Source: Acanthococcus lagerstroemiae (taxonomy: Eukaryota > Arthropoda > Insecta > Hemiptera > Eriococcidae). From it: a DNA stretch of 64,000 bases. This document shows, piece by piece, positions 32,501 to 45,563 of this stretch. The translations under genes and the position numbers were made by a program. Position 1 is the first letter of the stretch. Every line of letters starts with the position of its first letter. The notes under the pieces were generated by a model, which was not told the DNA's origin, did not search any database, and saw only the letters and a list, made by a program, of their open reading frames with translations. The DNA lies in contig CM063110.1 in assembly GCA_031841125.1 (NCBI GenBank), positions 52,985,946 through 53,049,945 on the forward strand, written 5' to 3'.

Positions 32501-32999
32501 AGATGTACAAACGGGCTGCAAAATAAAAGTAATAAAATAATAAGTGTACCCAAATAGTCCTAGGTTTGACAAGTGTTAATCATCCTCGAGGATTCGTTTC
32601 CTCTTCATAAGAGTTTCAAGCCTGGTGTCCTTGGAAAACCTTAAAATAATGTCCAAAATGCGTAACAATATGCTTGAAATCTTTGTAAGTAGGTGATTCT
32701 TGAGGCTAGCTTTCTAATTGGCCCTTCGTTTTATAGAAGATAATAGGTAAACTAACTTTGATTGAATAAACTTTTTGAATGTGCTGCGTATCTTTTCATT
32801 CATGGGTCTTGCTAAGCAAATTAGTTATAATATGCACACCCAATATGAGTTGAGACCAAGGTGTGTAACTTGAGGAAAAATTGCCTTTAAAAAACCCAAC
32901 TTCAGGTTTGTTGCTGTAAAACGTGATTTACTACATAAATATTTGAAATTCGAGGTCTGAAAAATTTAATTTTGATGAAAAGCTTGGAAAGTCAGCAAG

Positions 33000-34330
33000 G
33001 AAAAGAACGAACACCAAATAATGCATTGAATTTTTTTTTTTGAACTGGAAGGATCGTGAGTCAGTAGAATATCAATCATTCTCTGTTAGGAAAACTTGTT
33101 AGATCAGTTTTATCCCCTGCAGTTTAGTTTGTAGGCAACTTATGATGTACAACTTGGCTGAAATTCATCCTGAATAAGGGCGTTTCAGGCTTTGAATGGC
33201 TGTGTTTCGAAAACTAAGATCGACTACCTGGTACCTTGTGATCTGGACATACACAATTACAAGTTGTACTCTACGTAAACGATGAAATTTCTCTTAGTTC
33301 CCGGTTTTAGACGCTAACTTGCTGATTGATTCCCCCCCCCCTCCCTCATTTTATTGAAAGTGGTTGGTAAAACAATTTTACCGAGGTGAACTATTCGAAT
33401 CCGAAGCGTCCTTTCTCTCTTGCAGGTCGTACAATGTAGATGAGCATTACATAAAGTTGTGCGTTGCTTGAAAGTTAAAATCTCTGAAGTACTCGGCTAT
33501 TGATTTTTGATGCTAAGGCGCTGACAGATCCCTCGTCTGATGTTTGGTGGTTAGTGAAACAACTTGACCCCAGTGAGCTTTTCTAATCTGACGCATCCCT
33601 TACAATAAGAATCAGACTTATATTGAAGTTATGGGCTACATGAAGTCGTATAGTACTTGAACTTAAGTTTCATATTAGAAGTTGTGATATACTTAAATTC
33701 GCGTTAAGTGATAATTCTGGATGTCACAGCTGGTTAGTTGACAGTTTTAAACCTCATTTTATGCAGCCTAACCGTTAGGACAATATATCATTGGTGAATA
33801 ACTCGAATCGAGTGCATCCCTCGTTTCTGCACGCTATTGATGTGATCGAGTATTGTATTGGACGCTGTGTACTATTAAACGTACTGTAATTACTTGGCCT
33901 TTGATGTTAGCTCGCTGGTTGCGTGGTAACCTCTAGAATGAACTTTCTCCCATAAACTTGTCCAATATGACACGTCCCTTCACTTCGACGATACATACTT
34001 CCGCAGATAAGCTTCTGATAGAAGTCGCGGGCTATTGAAATTACTGTTAGTGGGTACTCGGCGTTTGACCAGTGCTGGTCACTCCGTGTATTCGGTTTGT
34101 AATGCAAGTTGTGCACCGCATGTTGAAATCCGTGCATGTGTCCAGTTATTGATGGTTCTTGATGCTGTCTTACATATTGACCACTGTTATATGTTATATT
34201 CTCGAGCTGTTTTATTATTCAATCCCTTTGAGGGTGACCAACAGAGTAACTTGACCCCTGTAAACTGGAAAGATCGGACGTGTTCCTTAGGTTCTGTATG
34301 CCTCTTGAATATCAGTATAAGCTATGAGAA
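33000..34330. repeat. Degenerate repeat field
   Basis: The recurring anchor ATCnGACGCATCCCTT, in variants, appears near 33389, 33577, 33797, 33956 and 34270. It is preceded by GTGAAACAACTTGACCCC-like segments and by GATGCTAAGGCGCTGA / GATGTTAGCTCGCTGG-type segments. The spacing of 160-300 bp is irregular, suggesting an old, decayed tandem array. No coding or terminal structure is seen. Confidence 0.5.
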
Positions 34331-34370
34331 CTTGTGCACTATGAGGTGGCTCATTATTACGGGACCTATG

Positions 34371-34614
34371 CTGTGGCGTAGGAGCATAAGGATTTTCGGG
34401 GTTAAAACCCCTCCCAAGGTAAGAAAAAAAAGAGGATTTTTGAAGAATTGTAGTTCTGAAAAAAGAATGATGTACGACATCCAAGATTCATCGACAGTGA
34501 AGGTATTATTTATTTCGATGTTTGAATACAGCATAACATTGCTCTAAATTTGGCATCAAAAATTCCAAAAAAATAAAAACCTTCCTCCAAAACTGAGACC
34601 TAGCTACGCCACTG
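34371..34614. mobile_element. hAT-type MITE, 244 bp
   Basis: Ends CTGTGGCGTAGGAGC and CAGTGGCGTAGCTAGG (right end read in reverse) are flanked by GACCTATG (34363-34370) and GACTTATG (34615-34622), matching in 7 of 8 positions. The interior is A/T-rich and noncoding. Confidence 0.88.
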
Positions 34615-34622
34615 GACTTATG

Positions 34623-35762
34623 AGAAGGTATAGCTGGCAGTGAAGAGTATGTTTGTATTTTAAACAGTTTACTTCATTTCATTATTTCTTGCCTGGCTTG
34701 ATGAGATACGGGGAGTGTCCCAAAAGTTTAGATATCTGCAGTTCAGCTAATTTCGCGGTCGTATTCGGTTGTCTTTCAGCTCCCTGTTCCTGTAATGAAA
34801 TCGGTGCTAGCTTACCTGAAAATACTTATAAAATGGAAAATAACCTGGTATCCAGTTTTATCTTCACATGCTGTCGAAGAAACCAGAAATAAATAACAGA
34901 AATGTCGATTTTTTGAAGAAGCAGAAGGAAAATAAAAACAAGTAAATGAATTATAAAGGTCTTCGCGTTGTTTTACTGTGTTTTCAACACGTTTTAAGTG
35001 TGTTATAAAAAGTTGGTAAGCGTGAGGAAAATGTAGGCTGCCCCGTGCCAGTGCATCCATTCTGGTTTATGCTCTTGCTTCTTGTCCGCCATGTACTCCA
35101 TCGAGTGTATAATATTATTTCTTATAAACATTCGTAATATTGAAATTAGCACGATTATCGTGGAACTCGACGAATTTCTTAGGATTTCGCGTAGATTTTT
35201 TCAACGTATTTTTGCTCGGCTTCAAGATTTATGACAGCGTGCATAAGTACGCTCGTATGCGTTCGATCTTAAAAACTACTTACAAAGCTATCTGGCCACT
35301 TGTTAGAAGTAACCTCGGTTGATTTATAAGGCCACACCTTGCTCACAGTTTTCAGTGTGTTGCTTTGCACGTGCGTTAACACTTGCATAAGCAAACATGT
35401 CTTGTGTTGGTAAATATGTATGTACGTATATGTGCGCAGAGTATTTGCGAGTGCTTGTTTCCGCATTACACTCCTTGAATTAAAATCAGCGATGTAACTT
35501 AGTTCTGGAGAAGGAAGAAGAGGAAGGAAAAGTGGGAATTAATAGAGAAAAATAACGGAAAGAGTTGCGGTACGTTTTCGTACTTTGGGTGATCTTGTTT
35601 CAAATGCATGTTTGCTCTGTGAGGAGCCGAGACGTCTTGGAGTAGTAGACCTAAACTCAGAACCAGAGATCAAAAGAGAAGGTGCATGTATGCCAAAGAT
35701 GCCTTAAATTAATGCGAAAGCTTTTATCAAATGGTTGTCTCAATTTAGAAATTAGGAAAAGA
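34623..35762. other. No gene recognised
   Basis: Frames of 60-82 codons at 34653-35466 have no motif. There is a polypurine stretch GGAGAAGGAAGAAGAGGAAGG at about 35503-35523. Confidence 0.45.
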
Positions 35763-35958
35763 TTATTTATGAAATGTATTCATGGTAAGCCCGCACTCTT
35801 CCGGACTTTTTGACTGACGGCTGCGAGAGCTCCCTGATTCCCGCCAGTAAGACTGGTGCACCGCCGCCGAGGACACTGGGTCCGGGTCCTTCCTGATTCC
35901 TGGTGTTTGCGCCGGTGACGACGTTTGGACAGCGAGTATGGGTCCGCCCTGATTCCTG

Positions 35959-36621
35959 CTATCCATTGGAAGGTGTTGTTGCTGGTGATGACGTGGTGGT
36001 TGCCGCTACTACCGGGAACAATGGATTCTTCGTTTTCCAAAGCCTGCGCACTGTCTTAGCCACGAATTCGGCCCACACATTCCATCCCTTTGGTGAAGCT
36101 GTCTGTGAAGGAATGGGTACGTGCGGACCTGTCAACGCGCACACGGTGAGGACGTGTTCCACAGACTGCGGAAACGCGCCCTCACACTCGCACAGTGGAG
36201 TGCTCCGCCGTTTCATGCTGTGCAGGTATTCGACAAAGCAACCATGTACAGTCAGCGCTTGCGTAGTCCAAAAAGAGAGTTGTATTTTGAACTTACGCCA
36301 GACACTGATGCTTAGGAGAATGGAGTGCGTCCATCGGCTGGTGGACACGTCATCCCAGCGTTTTCCCCAGCGTTGTTTGGTGACTTGGTGGAACTGCTTG
36401 GCCAACCGCTCAAATGGCACCCCACCAGCAGCAGCAACTACATCCTCTCTATTCTGACGCAGGCCCATTCGGGGCGTTTCCGGAATAGGGGGTGCGGTGT
36501 CCTGGGGCCAATTTGACATGCGGGCATCGCCATACGCCCCTCTATCATGATTAAACTGACGACACCTGTTGCTTAGTAATTTTCTAATAAATATGTTTCC
36601 AAATTCTGCCAGAGTCACCAA
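35959..36621 (-). pseudogene. LINE 3' end with zinc-finger motif (R1/Jockey type)
   Basis: A 220-codon minus-strand frame ends in VWRKFKIQLSFWTTQALTVH, GCFVEYLHSMKRRSTPLCEC and SVEHVLTVC. This is the post-RT C-terminal region of R1/Jockey-like LINE proteins, with TTQxLTGHGCFxxYLH and CxC-X-HX4C. The conserved G in LTGHGC is V. RLAKQFHQVTKQRWGKRWDD precedes it. The RT is not present upstream, so it is a 5'-truncated copy even though this end is still open. Confidence 0.82.
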
Positions 36622-36719
36622 CTAATCACAAACTGTAGTACGAAGAAATTTTAAGTCCACGTTCCTATCCTGTTTATTGTTTCCTATGCGTCTTCCTCGG
36701 TTCTTTTATCTTTTACCGC

Positions 36720-37681
36720 CACTGAAAATCAAACCCTGTCGTTGGGTGTAAGTCAGACAAGGTACCGCTTAGCCACAGAGCATGCTCTTCTTATTCAGGA
36801 AACCGTATCCGTTGCCGGATGTAGGCGATCGCGGTTTCTCATGCGTGACTTTCCTGGACAGGGTTAGTCAGGGTAGTTTGCCATTGCTTTCCCATGGTTT
36901 GTTGCGTTAGAGTCTTCCTTCTCCATATCAAAGAATGTGCAGACGTAGCTCGTTTACTAGCCACGTGTTTTCACGACGTTGAATTAGCTGTCCACAACGT
37001 GCACACGCACCGTATGGAATCTTTCTGATCAGGTGGTACATTGCAATCGAAATGGTTTGAACTGGCCGGATTACAGGGCGCGCTATCATTCCACCTCCGA
37101 TGATATTGTAATCGCTCTGTTCGCTAGGATGCTGGCGGGGGTATTCGATTATCGCTAGTTTTCTGGCGTTGGTGGGACTCCAACCGGAGACGCAAGGATT
37201 GCAAAGCGGACTAGCGGGGGTTACAGGGCGTGCTATTGTTCCACCTCATTTGATACTGTAGTCGCTCTGTTCGCTAGGATATTGGTAGAGGTATTCGATT
37301 ATCGCTAGTTTTCTGGAACTGGGGGAACTCGAACCCGAGACACAAGGGTGCAAAGCGGACTGGCAGGTAACAGGGCACGCTATCGTTTCACCATGGTTGA
37401 TACTGTAGTCGCTCTGTTCGCTAGGATGCTAACGGGGGTATTCGATTATTGCTAGTTTTCTGGGGAACTTGAACCCGAGACGCAAGGGAGCAAAGCGGAC
37501 TGGCAGGTGGCAGGGCACGCTATCGTTCCACCTCGGTTGATACTGTAGTCGCTCGGTTCACTAGGATGTGGATAGGGGTATTCGATTATTGCTAGTTTTC
37601 TAGCGTCGGAGAGACCCGAACTTAAAATGCTAGAATTGCAAAGTGGGCGGGTTAGCACTCAGCCACAGAGTAAGGAGCATG
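36720..37681 (-). mobile_element. SINE family B with four tandem tRNA-derived modules
   Basis: Read on the minus strand from 37681, the element begins with ACTCTGTGGCTGAGTGCTAA (A-box-like) and a B-box-like AGTTCGGGTCTC. A module of about 140-150 bp is then repeated in tandem: about 37504-37681, 37363-37503, 37216-37362 and 37071-37215. Each has GGGTTCGAGT-type B box, GAAAACTAGCAATAATCGAA, GAGCGACTACAGTATCAA and GTGCCCTG. A shared tail (about 36785-37070) matches 14556-14860. Another tRNA-like head, CTCTGTGGCTAAGCGGTACC with GGGTTTGATTTTC, follows at about 36720-36785. The single-module relative is at 14385. Confidence 0.78.
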
Positions 37682-37689
37682 ATGGTATG

Positions 37690-39900
37690 ATATTTTACTC
37701 ATTATTATTTATTAAGAGGCTTATCGGCTATGCTGTTTGCAGTACCCGGGTCACTCAGTGAACAGTATCAGTATTTCAGTGTTGGAGAGTTTCATGTTTG
37801 TTTGTAGTGCAGGCTTTAGAGTCGAGAGTGTAGTTCCTCGACTCGCGATTCTGATTACTGCTGTAAATTGAATGTTTATCTAGTGGTTATCACCTCACCA
37901 AGGTGGCCCTCCTCTTCTGTGTTCCCATGTTTGCCGTTGTCCTAGTTGCTTACATTCACTCTCAGTCGGTGAATTCGCCGCTCAAATTTCTCATGTACTG
38001 TATAGCGCGTATATGATATCAAGAACCCCAGTGGGCTTTTCCACACGTTATCACCCCACTGTGAAAGTTCATTCGCAGATGAACAATGCTCGAGATCATA
38101 GATGAAATCGTATCCAAAGTGTTTTTACGTTACATTATGTGTACTCGTATAAATAGTGTAATATGTATGTGTGTGCCACGTTTCGCTGTAAATTTATCTC
38201 GGGGTTCTTAATTTGGTTTCGCTGTTTCACGAAGGAACTTACAACGGGTGTATATTTATGCTGGCACGATAAGAGAATATTGTAGGTGGATAGCGCGGTA
38301 TGGCAGTTGGAAACAAACTGAACACACCCTTATGTGTGTATTGGGGTTGCGAGGTCGTGTTTTTAGAAACAACTGCATGTGCGATTCCGTGTTACTCTAT
38401 TGCTGTCCGTGAAAGTCTTGTTCGTAGTCTATACCGCCATCACCTTCTCTCGGTTCTTACCCAGCGATATTACGTACTCGAATGGCAAGACTTATTTTGC
38501 GATGTACAATAAGCATTTCGATTAACACGCTGTATTCGTGTATGATACGCTTTTATCATCGTGCTCAAGAGATGGGGACTCATTACGTGTATGTCCGTCG
38601 GACACAGTACCATCGTAATTTTCGCCGTTTATTGGAATATCACGAAAATAGATACAATATTAGTACGTGTAATTATTACACGTGTGGCTTCGAGTATACT
38701 GTATATATGTGTGCACAGATCGCACCTAGTCCGCATAACGATTATGTCGAAATCGCGTGTGTCTCTGACATTTATACATGCGATTGCATAAAATTCGTGA
38801 ATTTGAAATGTGGGCTGTCACGTATTGGCGAAAGTTTTCTTCCTGCTCAAACGTGACGGTGGTGTGTCGTTATGTTCGATTTGATCGGTCATCTGACAGT
38901 TGCGAACGATATATCGGCGAGATAGTCGAGGGAGAGAAAAGAGATCATCAGGTGGCAGTCACTCATTTTGACCGTGGATATATTGTCTATATATACGGCG
39001 AAGAAAACGATATAAATGTTGAATGTAGCGTGACAGATGAGTTATCACGCCAGTTGAAAGAGAGAAAAAAAAACCTATAAGGTTTCTATTTTCATCGTAG
39101 GTGATATCGCTCATGTGTGAAGATGAGACGACCAAGTCGGCCACAAAAGAGATGTGAATTTCGTGTATCATTTACTTTTTCAACTGTCTCAAACCTTAAC
39201 TGCTCTGTTCCTTGTTTTTCTGTCCGTTTTTTTCATTTTGAACTGTACACGTTATCCATTTCTTTGGATTTCAATTCGTTCCACTCTGGTTCTGTGGTTT
39301 TTTTTTTTATATGTATCTGAATTTGGTATTGTAGCGTGGACTGACGGGTGCCCTGTGGTTGTTCAGTTGTGTCTGTGCTACGAGACTTACGCACAGCAAT
39401 TATAACACATATTGAAGCGTAAAACATGTATGAGAATCTTGGTTCTTAAACTGATGCAGATAGTTTGTGCCTGCCGAACACAACAGCAGAAAACAGTTCG
39501 GTACTCCGAATGTTTGAAAAGTGCAGTTTCATATTGTTACAAAAACAGAAAAACGGAGTTAAGATCATATTGAAAAAACATGTGTACTATTGTTGCGTAC
39601 AAATATTGTGTGGAAATACTCCAGAAAAGTGCAGGAACTCTCGATGTGGTGTTCAATGAGGTTATAAGACAATGTATTAGGAAACTCCGCGGGCGTTCAC
39701 CTCGATGGTAGAGAGGCTGCGAAAGTGAAGAAACCAGACAACCAGGGGATATCGATGACAGGTGCCGATAGTATATGTAGAGGTATAGTTAGGGATGCTC
39801 CTAGACACTACGCTCATTTGGTATTTTCTGTAATCTCAGTAGGTGTACCAGCTAGAAACTTTTATTATCCTACCCTCGTTTTTGTTCCGGAAGAGAATCT
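37690..39900. other. No gene recognised
   Basis: CpG-containing sequence with short overlapping frames at 38300-39430, none with a domain. No terminal repeats were found. Confidence 0.4.
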
Positions 39901-39906
39901 TTGAGT

Positions 39907-40020
39907 AGAGCTTCATAAATGGTCCCCACTATAGTCATCATAAAATTATTGCAATAAACTAGAACTTCATGAATGGTGTCCCCGCTATACTAATAATAAA
40001 ATTATTGCAATAAACTAGAA
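39907..40020. repeat. Tandem duplication of about 57 bp
   Basis: Two units end in ATAAAATTATTGCAATAAAC-TAGAAC, at about 39945-39964 and 40003-40021. Both are preceded by GAATGGTGTCCCCGCTATAC-like sequence. Confidence 0.85.
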
Positions 40021-40780
40021 CAATGGGATTTGTAACCTGGAATGATTATAAATAGGTTACGGTCATGAAAGAAACGGAATGTAATTATTAGCAGCAAAAC
40101 CAATTAGTTACATCATGTTGGAGGAAAACAAAGAAAATACAAATAAAAAATGGTTTAAAAATCAAGTGAGTGCTGAGACTATGATCGCAGTGGCAAGATG
40201 TAATGAAGAAATAGATTTATTCACTTTGAAACTGAGGAAATGTAGGAGCATATGCTTGGAAAGTACAGTGGGGCATTGTCCCTCCGAAAGGGCGAACTGT
40301 GGATCGAAAATTCTTCGAGAATGGTTAACGAGTGAAAAATTCATGTACACCGGGACCATTTTATAGCTATTCGACAATTTGCTCTATATGTTGAGAACCT
40401 GGATTTCGCCTCCTTCAGAAAACTGAATGCTGGGCAAATTGCTTGCCTGTAAGTTCGAACAAATCCGAGGCATATCTGTTACCTCCATGATGAGCCAGAT
40501 CAAGGTATTATCCCGTCAGGAAGTTTGATAGACAATCGAGCAATACAAATAGACATACAAGTCCATACTGGGGCTACTTTTCTAGTGAATTAATTCTGGG
40601 GCGGGGGGGGCTTGATTTTTTCCCTACTAAACATATGCATTTGACTGACACAGAAAAAAAGAAAAAACGGGAAAGAAGCTAACTCGTGAAATTCAGCCAG
40701 CATAACAAAAATCCTTCTCACTTCGTCTCTGTAGATTAGCTGACAGAAACAAGAGAATTGTGTCTGCCATTTCTTATAGT

Positions 40781-40972
40781 TTTTGTCATATTTGTTCTTC
40801 CGTCTTCGTTTGATAAGGAGTGACACAAAATACCCTTAATTTTGAAGCCTCTCAAACGTCACCTAATAAACCCTTCTATAATTTTTGTTCTTCCTTCTCC
40901 GTTTGATGAGTGGCACAAAATAGCCTCAGTTTTGAAGCCTTTCAAGCGCCACCTAATAAACCCTGTCATACT
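40781..40972. repeat. Tandem duplication of about 95 bp
   Basis: Two units share TTGTTCTTCC, TCCGTTTGATnAG, TGNCACAAAATA, TTTTGAAGCCT and CACCTAATAAACCC. The first spans about 40781-40880 and the second about 40881-40972. Confidence 0.8.
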
Positions 40973-41542
40973 GATTCATAACTAGTCAGGCAGCTCTATT
41001 TAAGCAAATTGGTTGTCAATATCTTGATTACCACCGGTCAGTCGGAATTTGAAGTGTTTTTTCTTTCATTTTCACGGCGTCGCGAGAAAGGTGGCTTGAT
41101 TCCCCATTACTCTAAAGTGTAAAAATCTTACACTATGATACAGCGATTATCTAATTTTGAGAATTTTTCGCTTGCCCATTTTCCATAAGTTTTCATGGAT
41201 TGACCCTCGTTCTTCTGAAATTTTCAGACCCGTCTTCATTTCAGACAGATGCCTGAAAATAGAGAACTTACTGTATCCGTATAAGAGTAGTCCGGTCCTT
41301 ATTTTTCAACTTACTATTTTTACACCTCTCACCCGCTGAAATTGTTTCTTTGTGTGAAAAAATGATAAATTTTAAATTTCAGCCCAGTTGATCAATATTA
41401 ACCCGACCCCCCAAACTTTAGAAGTTTTAAGCATTAATAACACGTCTTGTCGAGTTAGTAAGCGTTATAGAGCTCTGTGGACTACGGATAATCTATGAAT
41501 TCAGTCGAGATTAGATTTGTCTTGAGTATTCTGTACAGAGAA

Positions 41543-41961
41543 CAGGGATGATAAGTCAGCCATATGCTGAAGGTTTCGAGCACTTAAGTCAGCTATAAGT
41601 TTAAGCCAAATGTGCTTTAAGCTATATGCCTTAAACATAAGCAATATTCTTTCGGCTGATTTACGATATCTTTTCATTTTCTAACATCAGAGAACAATTT
41701 TCATATTTTCTTTTTCCCTAGTTTCCAATTTCCATTTTTTTTTCTGTTCGTTTCTCAAATCCGAGGGGAAAAATATTTCGAGAAGAGTCGAGATTGAAGA
41801 CATTTCCAGTGAAGATTTTTTATAAGCCATAAGTTTAAGCTATAAGCCATAAGCTTAAGCCAATCACCCCAGACGCTATAAGCTATAAGCATCAGATATA
41901 TATTCAAATTCGTAAGCAAAAGCCATAAGTCTAAGCTTTATTAATTGCATTATCATCCCTG
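41543..41961. mobile_element. MITE with CAGGGATGATAA ends
   Basis: A perfect 12-bp inverted pair CAGGGATGATAA / TTATCATCCCTG-like bounds 419 bp. The right end read in reverse is CAGGGATGATAATGC. The interior is rich in direct and inverted copies of CATAAGTTTAAGC/AAGCTATAAGCC, most densely at 41822-41935. The flanking octamers match only at the last four bases, so the duplication is unclear. Confidence 0.7.
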
Positions 41962-41969
41962 CTTAAGAA

Positions 41970-44900
41970 ATTTGGATAGCATTTTGAAGGTTCTTGATGA
42001 ATCTTAATAAAACCTTAACGTGCCTTGATAAGTCTGAATAGATTCCTGCGACATTTTTAACGTGGTCTTAATGAGTATGAGTTCTCACTTGGTGGATCGT
42101 ATGGCGATGCACGCATGCCAAAGTGGCTCCCCAGGGACCGCACCCCTGGCCCCGGAAATTACCCTTTCGAGTATCGCATCATTGATCAGAGGGACGCATT
42201 GAGGCTGGCCCGAGCCCCAATTTCGCCTCTCCGCTTTGGATTCGTGCTGTCCTGCCAACAAGTATGAGTTATATAATGATTTTGAAAAGTTTTAGTGACT
42301 CTAGGGAAAGGTTTATGTACATTTGATGAATCCTAATCAAATCTGAAAAGTGGCTTTGTGGCCAAGTGGTAACGGACAAAACATTTTGCTCCCTCTGGAT
42401 CCTCTAGTTTTTACCTCCGGAAGTGTTTTAAATAAAAGTTCTTCACATTGTGTTAGAATTTGGTGTCTGTACCTGTCTTCCTTCAGAAATTATTAGGGGG
42501 TTGAAAATCTGAAATTTCCGAAATGCGCTCAAAATACTTATTACATTTACATAGGCTTTGATTTTTTGTAGAAATATAATAGGAAACTGTATATTGCTAT
42601 TATCTGTATCATTACAAGCCCATCAACTAATAATTCATATATCGCGGTGTTTAGTAGTAAACATTTACTACATCAACTGTTATCACTAATGCGTGTGCTA
42701 CATAAATGAAAGATCACGCTGGGGTGTTGGGTTAATTTTATTGAATCAAGCTGAAACTTGTACAAGATCAATTTTTCATTAAAAGGAACAACTTTGGGGG
42801 ATGAGCTATATGAATTTCAAAAAAAAAAAAAAGAGCCTAGAGTTTACTAGAAACCTGACCTCTTGGACGAAAATAATTGAATGATTGCATATGACGAATG
42901 CCGAAACTGTTTCAAAAATTTTCACTCAGTTGAGGAATCCACTTTGGTGAGTATTGGTTGAAATTTTCAGCACCGTAAAGAAAAAATGATCGGCTTGAAT
43001 CGTTCTAAATTTACATTTTTCCCTTGCCCATTTACTAATTGTTACCATCTTGGGAGCCCGAAAATAATCCGAACTCTCGCGGAGGAAAGAGTGACAACTA
43101 ATTAGTTCCAATTCTAAATCAACCCTCTCAGGATTGCATCTTGAACCCGAGACAGTTTGAAAGATTTCTTATATTATTCATTCGAATTCGATTTTCAGGC
43201 GGAAAGATTTCGAACTTCTGGATGATGAAGTTGTGTGTTTAACGTCTACTGGTCAATTCATTCGATTTAGATCAAGAAAAATCCAGGAACATGAGTTTCG
43301 GCGAAGGTTTCAAATTACAGCCATCATGCCAGAAATCATATTTCTGACATTGAGTGTATGTGTGGGGGTGGGGGGTATTTGAGATAAATTTCCGAAATTC
43401 CAGGAGGGATTGTTACAGGAATTTCAAGACTTGAGGAAAGCATTGTTTGGATTATCGACTTCGGAGAAGACCTATTGAATTTTATTTTTAAGTCTGTTCG
43501 AGACTGTTATCATTCAAGTTCCTATCTTTCCAGTGATTATGTTTCACAGAGCGTCTCGGGAGGCAAAGAGGCAGTTGCTTTCTGGGCCTTCCACAAAACT
43601 GCAATTCGGTTGAGTTCTTAATGACGGAACGGTTAGAAAACTTGGCCTTCAGTTACCACGTTTCCTTCAGGGCCAATTTTTTCACGTCTCCGTTTCGCAT
43701 TATTTGAACAAGAACATCCTAGTTTTGCGCTCTCAATCCTTTCCAACACAGTTTTTGTACTCTACTCTCTTTTTATACAAACTGCGCGGTGTCCGAGAGC
43801 CCGATGTTGGCCTTTGCTGCTACCTTGATTAAACTGACGGCGACTTTTCAACTATGGACACGAAACGCGAGAAGAATGTCCACCCACAAGTGAACCTCGT
43901 CGCAAATGTAACAATGAACGGACTTCTTCATTATCTTCGTTTGCAAATCTGCAGCTGCTTAGTAAGTTCGAGTTCATGTCCCAGCAAGGGGGATGCGGTG
44001 GCCTGTTTACCTTTCCGTTTGACCTGGTAACCATTTTCGAATCTAGTCAACTAAGTTGAAAAAGATAAGCTTTCCGTAACAATACAACTCCACCCAACCA
44101 TTGTAATTAATACGAGCGGCACTGCTAAATGCCATGCTAACAATATTATTCATTCGAGCCTTATAATGACTTTGGTATTGTTCTATCACGAAGTTATGCG
44201 GAGGTTTGAATTGAGAAGCCTACATGATAAATTGACAGAGGTCGGCTGTGATGCTTGAAGAGGACAAAAAAAAAACAGTGGAAAGAAATTGCTCGCCGAC
44301 AATCACGAAGAGTGAAACCGCACAAACGGTATGAACTGTCGTGCGGCGGGAGCCGCGTGCTATGTTCGCTGTTTTAGCCACCGTTTCTTGTTGGATGCGA
44401 GAGAACCTGATGCTGGTTGGTTCTATATGGCGATGGCGCTCGAAGGCTTTCAGTCAGCCTGGTGACTTTGTCTGGAATCAAAAATCTGCAATGACGCACA
44501 ATTGTTAGCGCTGTCAGTGTCATATTACCGGATGCATAGTGATATTTCAGTGGGTTTTAACTGAGCTGAGGCGGTGTCATTCATTGGTACCGCTGCCTGG
44601 TTGCTGTATAGAACACTTGCGTGTACGACGCCGATCGAATCGTCATGTATATTTGTTGTGGTGACGCTGAACCTACGTACCCTCACAAATTTCATGTTAG
44701 CTTGGACACACCTTTTGACTCGGTCTCAATACTCTTGATACTGCTACTGACCAAGTTATTCCTATGTGAAAAAGGGACACTTTAGGAATTTGGGAATTCA
44801 AGCCCTGTTGGGTAGGATGCATCGGAGTGAGTAACCTCGGAACTCGATGCCAAGGAAAAGTTTTGTTCTTGAGAATGAACATCCACAATATTGTTAGAGA

Positions 44901-45381
44901 CTACAAAAATGTGGGACTGGAGAACGAACTGGTTCATGAATTAAGATTCCGTTCTATCCGGACTTGCCCTATGTCTGGGAGTGGAGTATTATATTATGCA
45001 ACTTTGCGAATTGTATGAAATGGAACTGTAGCTTTCTAGATGTAATGAAAGCGGAGAGGCTGCAATAATCGCGAGAATCTGTTAGTATTATTTGCAACTT
45101 ATCTACAGAAACTTCGTACTGAACGCTGCTGTATTTTGGATGTACTAGTCAGATGTCAGAAAAGCGATCATGCAGTCAAACGTTGTAATGGAGGGTGTTC
45201 TGAAAAATAACCGAGAATTCCCGATCCCAAGAACTGCAGAGCACTCTGAAGTCATTTGCGAATTATATCTGTTATTCCTTGTAAATGTTATCCGGTGTTC
45301 AATGAAGTAATTTGGTGTTTTGGATAAGTCTAAACCTGTTCCAAGCACTTTCATGTGGAAAAAGTACGAACAGGTTACCCG
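41970..45381. other. No gene recognised; one dispersed motif
   Basis: About 42095-42250 carries ATGCACGCATGCCAAAGTGG, also seen at about 27815 and 50575, as part of a dispersed repeat. A degraded tRNA-like head TGGCCAAGTGGTAACGGAC is near 42368. Otherwise no frame, RNA gene or transposon end is evident. Confidence 0.45.
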
Positions 45382-45563
45382 CAGCCGCGGATTTAGAAAG
45401 AGGCGATGGGGGGGGGGGTACAGTGGCGGCGGTGACCTTCGTGGCGTGTAATGAGCGTACAGTTCATCATTTTTATTCCTTTTTTTCCTATTATTGTGTT
45501 TAAAATATTCAGCCAAGGGGGTGGGGGCATGTACCCCATGCCGCCCCCTTGGATCCGCCACTG
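45382..45563. mobile_element. hAT-type MITE, 182 bp
   Basis: Ends CAGCCGCGGATTTAG and CAGTGGCGGATCCAAG (right end in reverse) are flanked by GTTACCCG (45374-45381) and GTTACCCA (45564-45571), 7 of 8 identical. Long G runs lie inside both ends. Confidence 0.85.

Noticed and set aside
35959..36621. 220-codon frame as a host zinc-finger protein
   Set aside because: The GCFxEYLH and CECX..HVLTVC pattern is the C-terminal motif of R1/Jockey-type LINE proteins.
38482..39080. Overlapping frames of 100-124 codons as a short gene
   Set aside because: Peptides are Cys/Tyr-rich without motifs, frames overlap each other, and no splice logic was seen.
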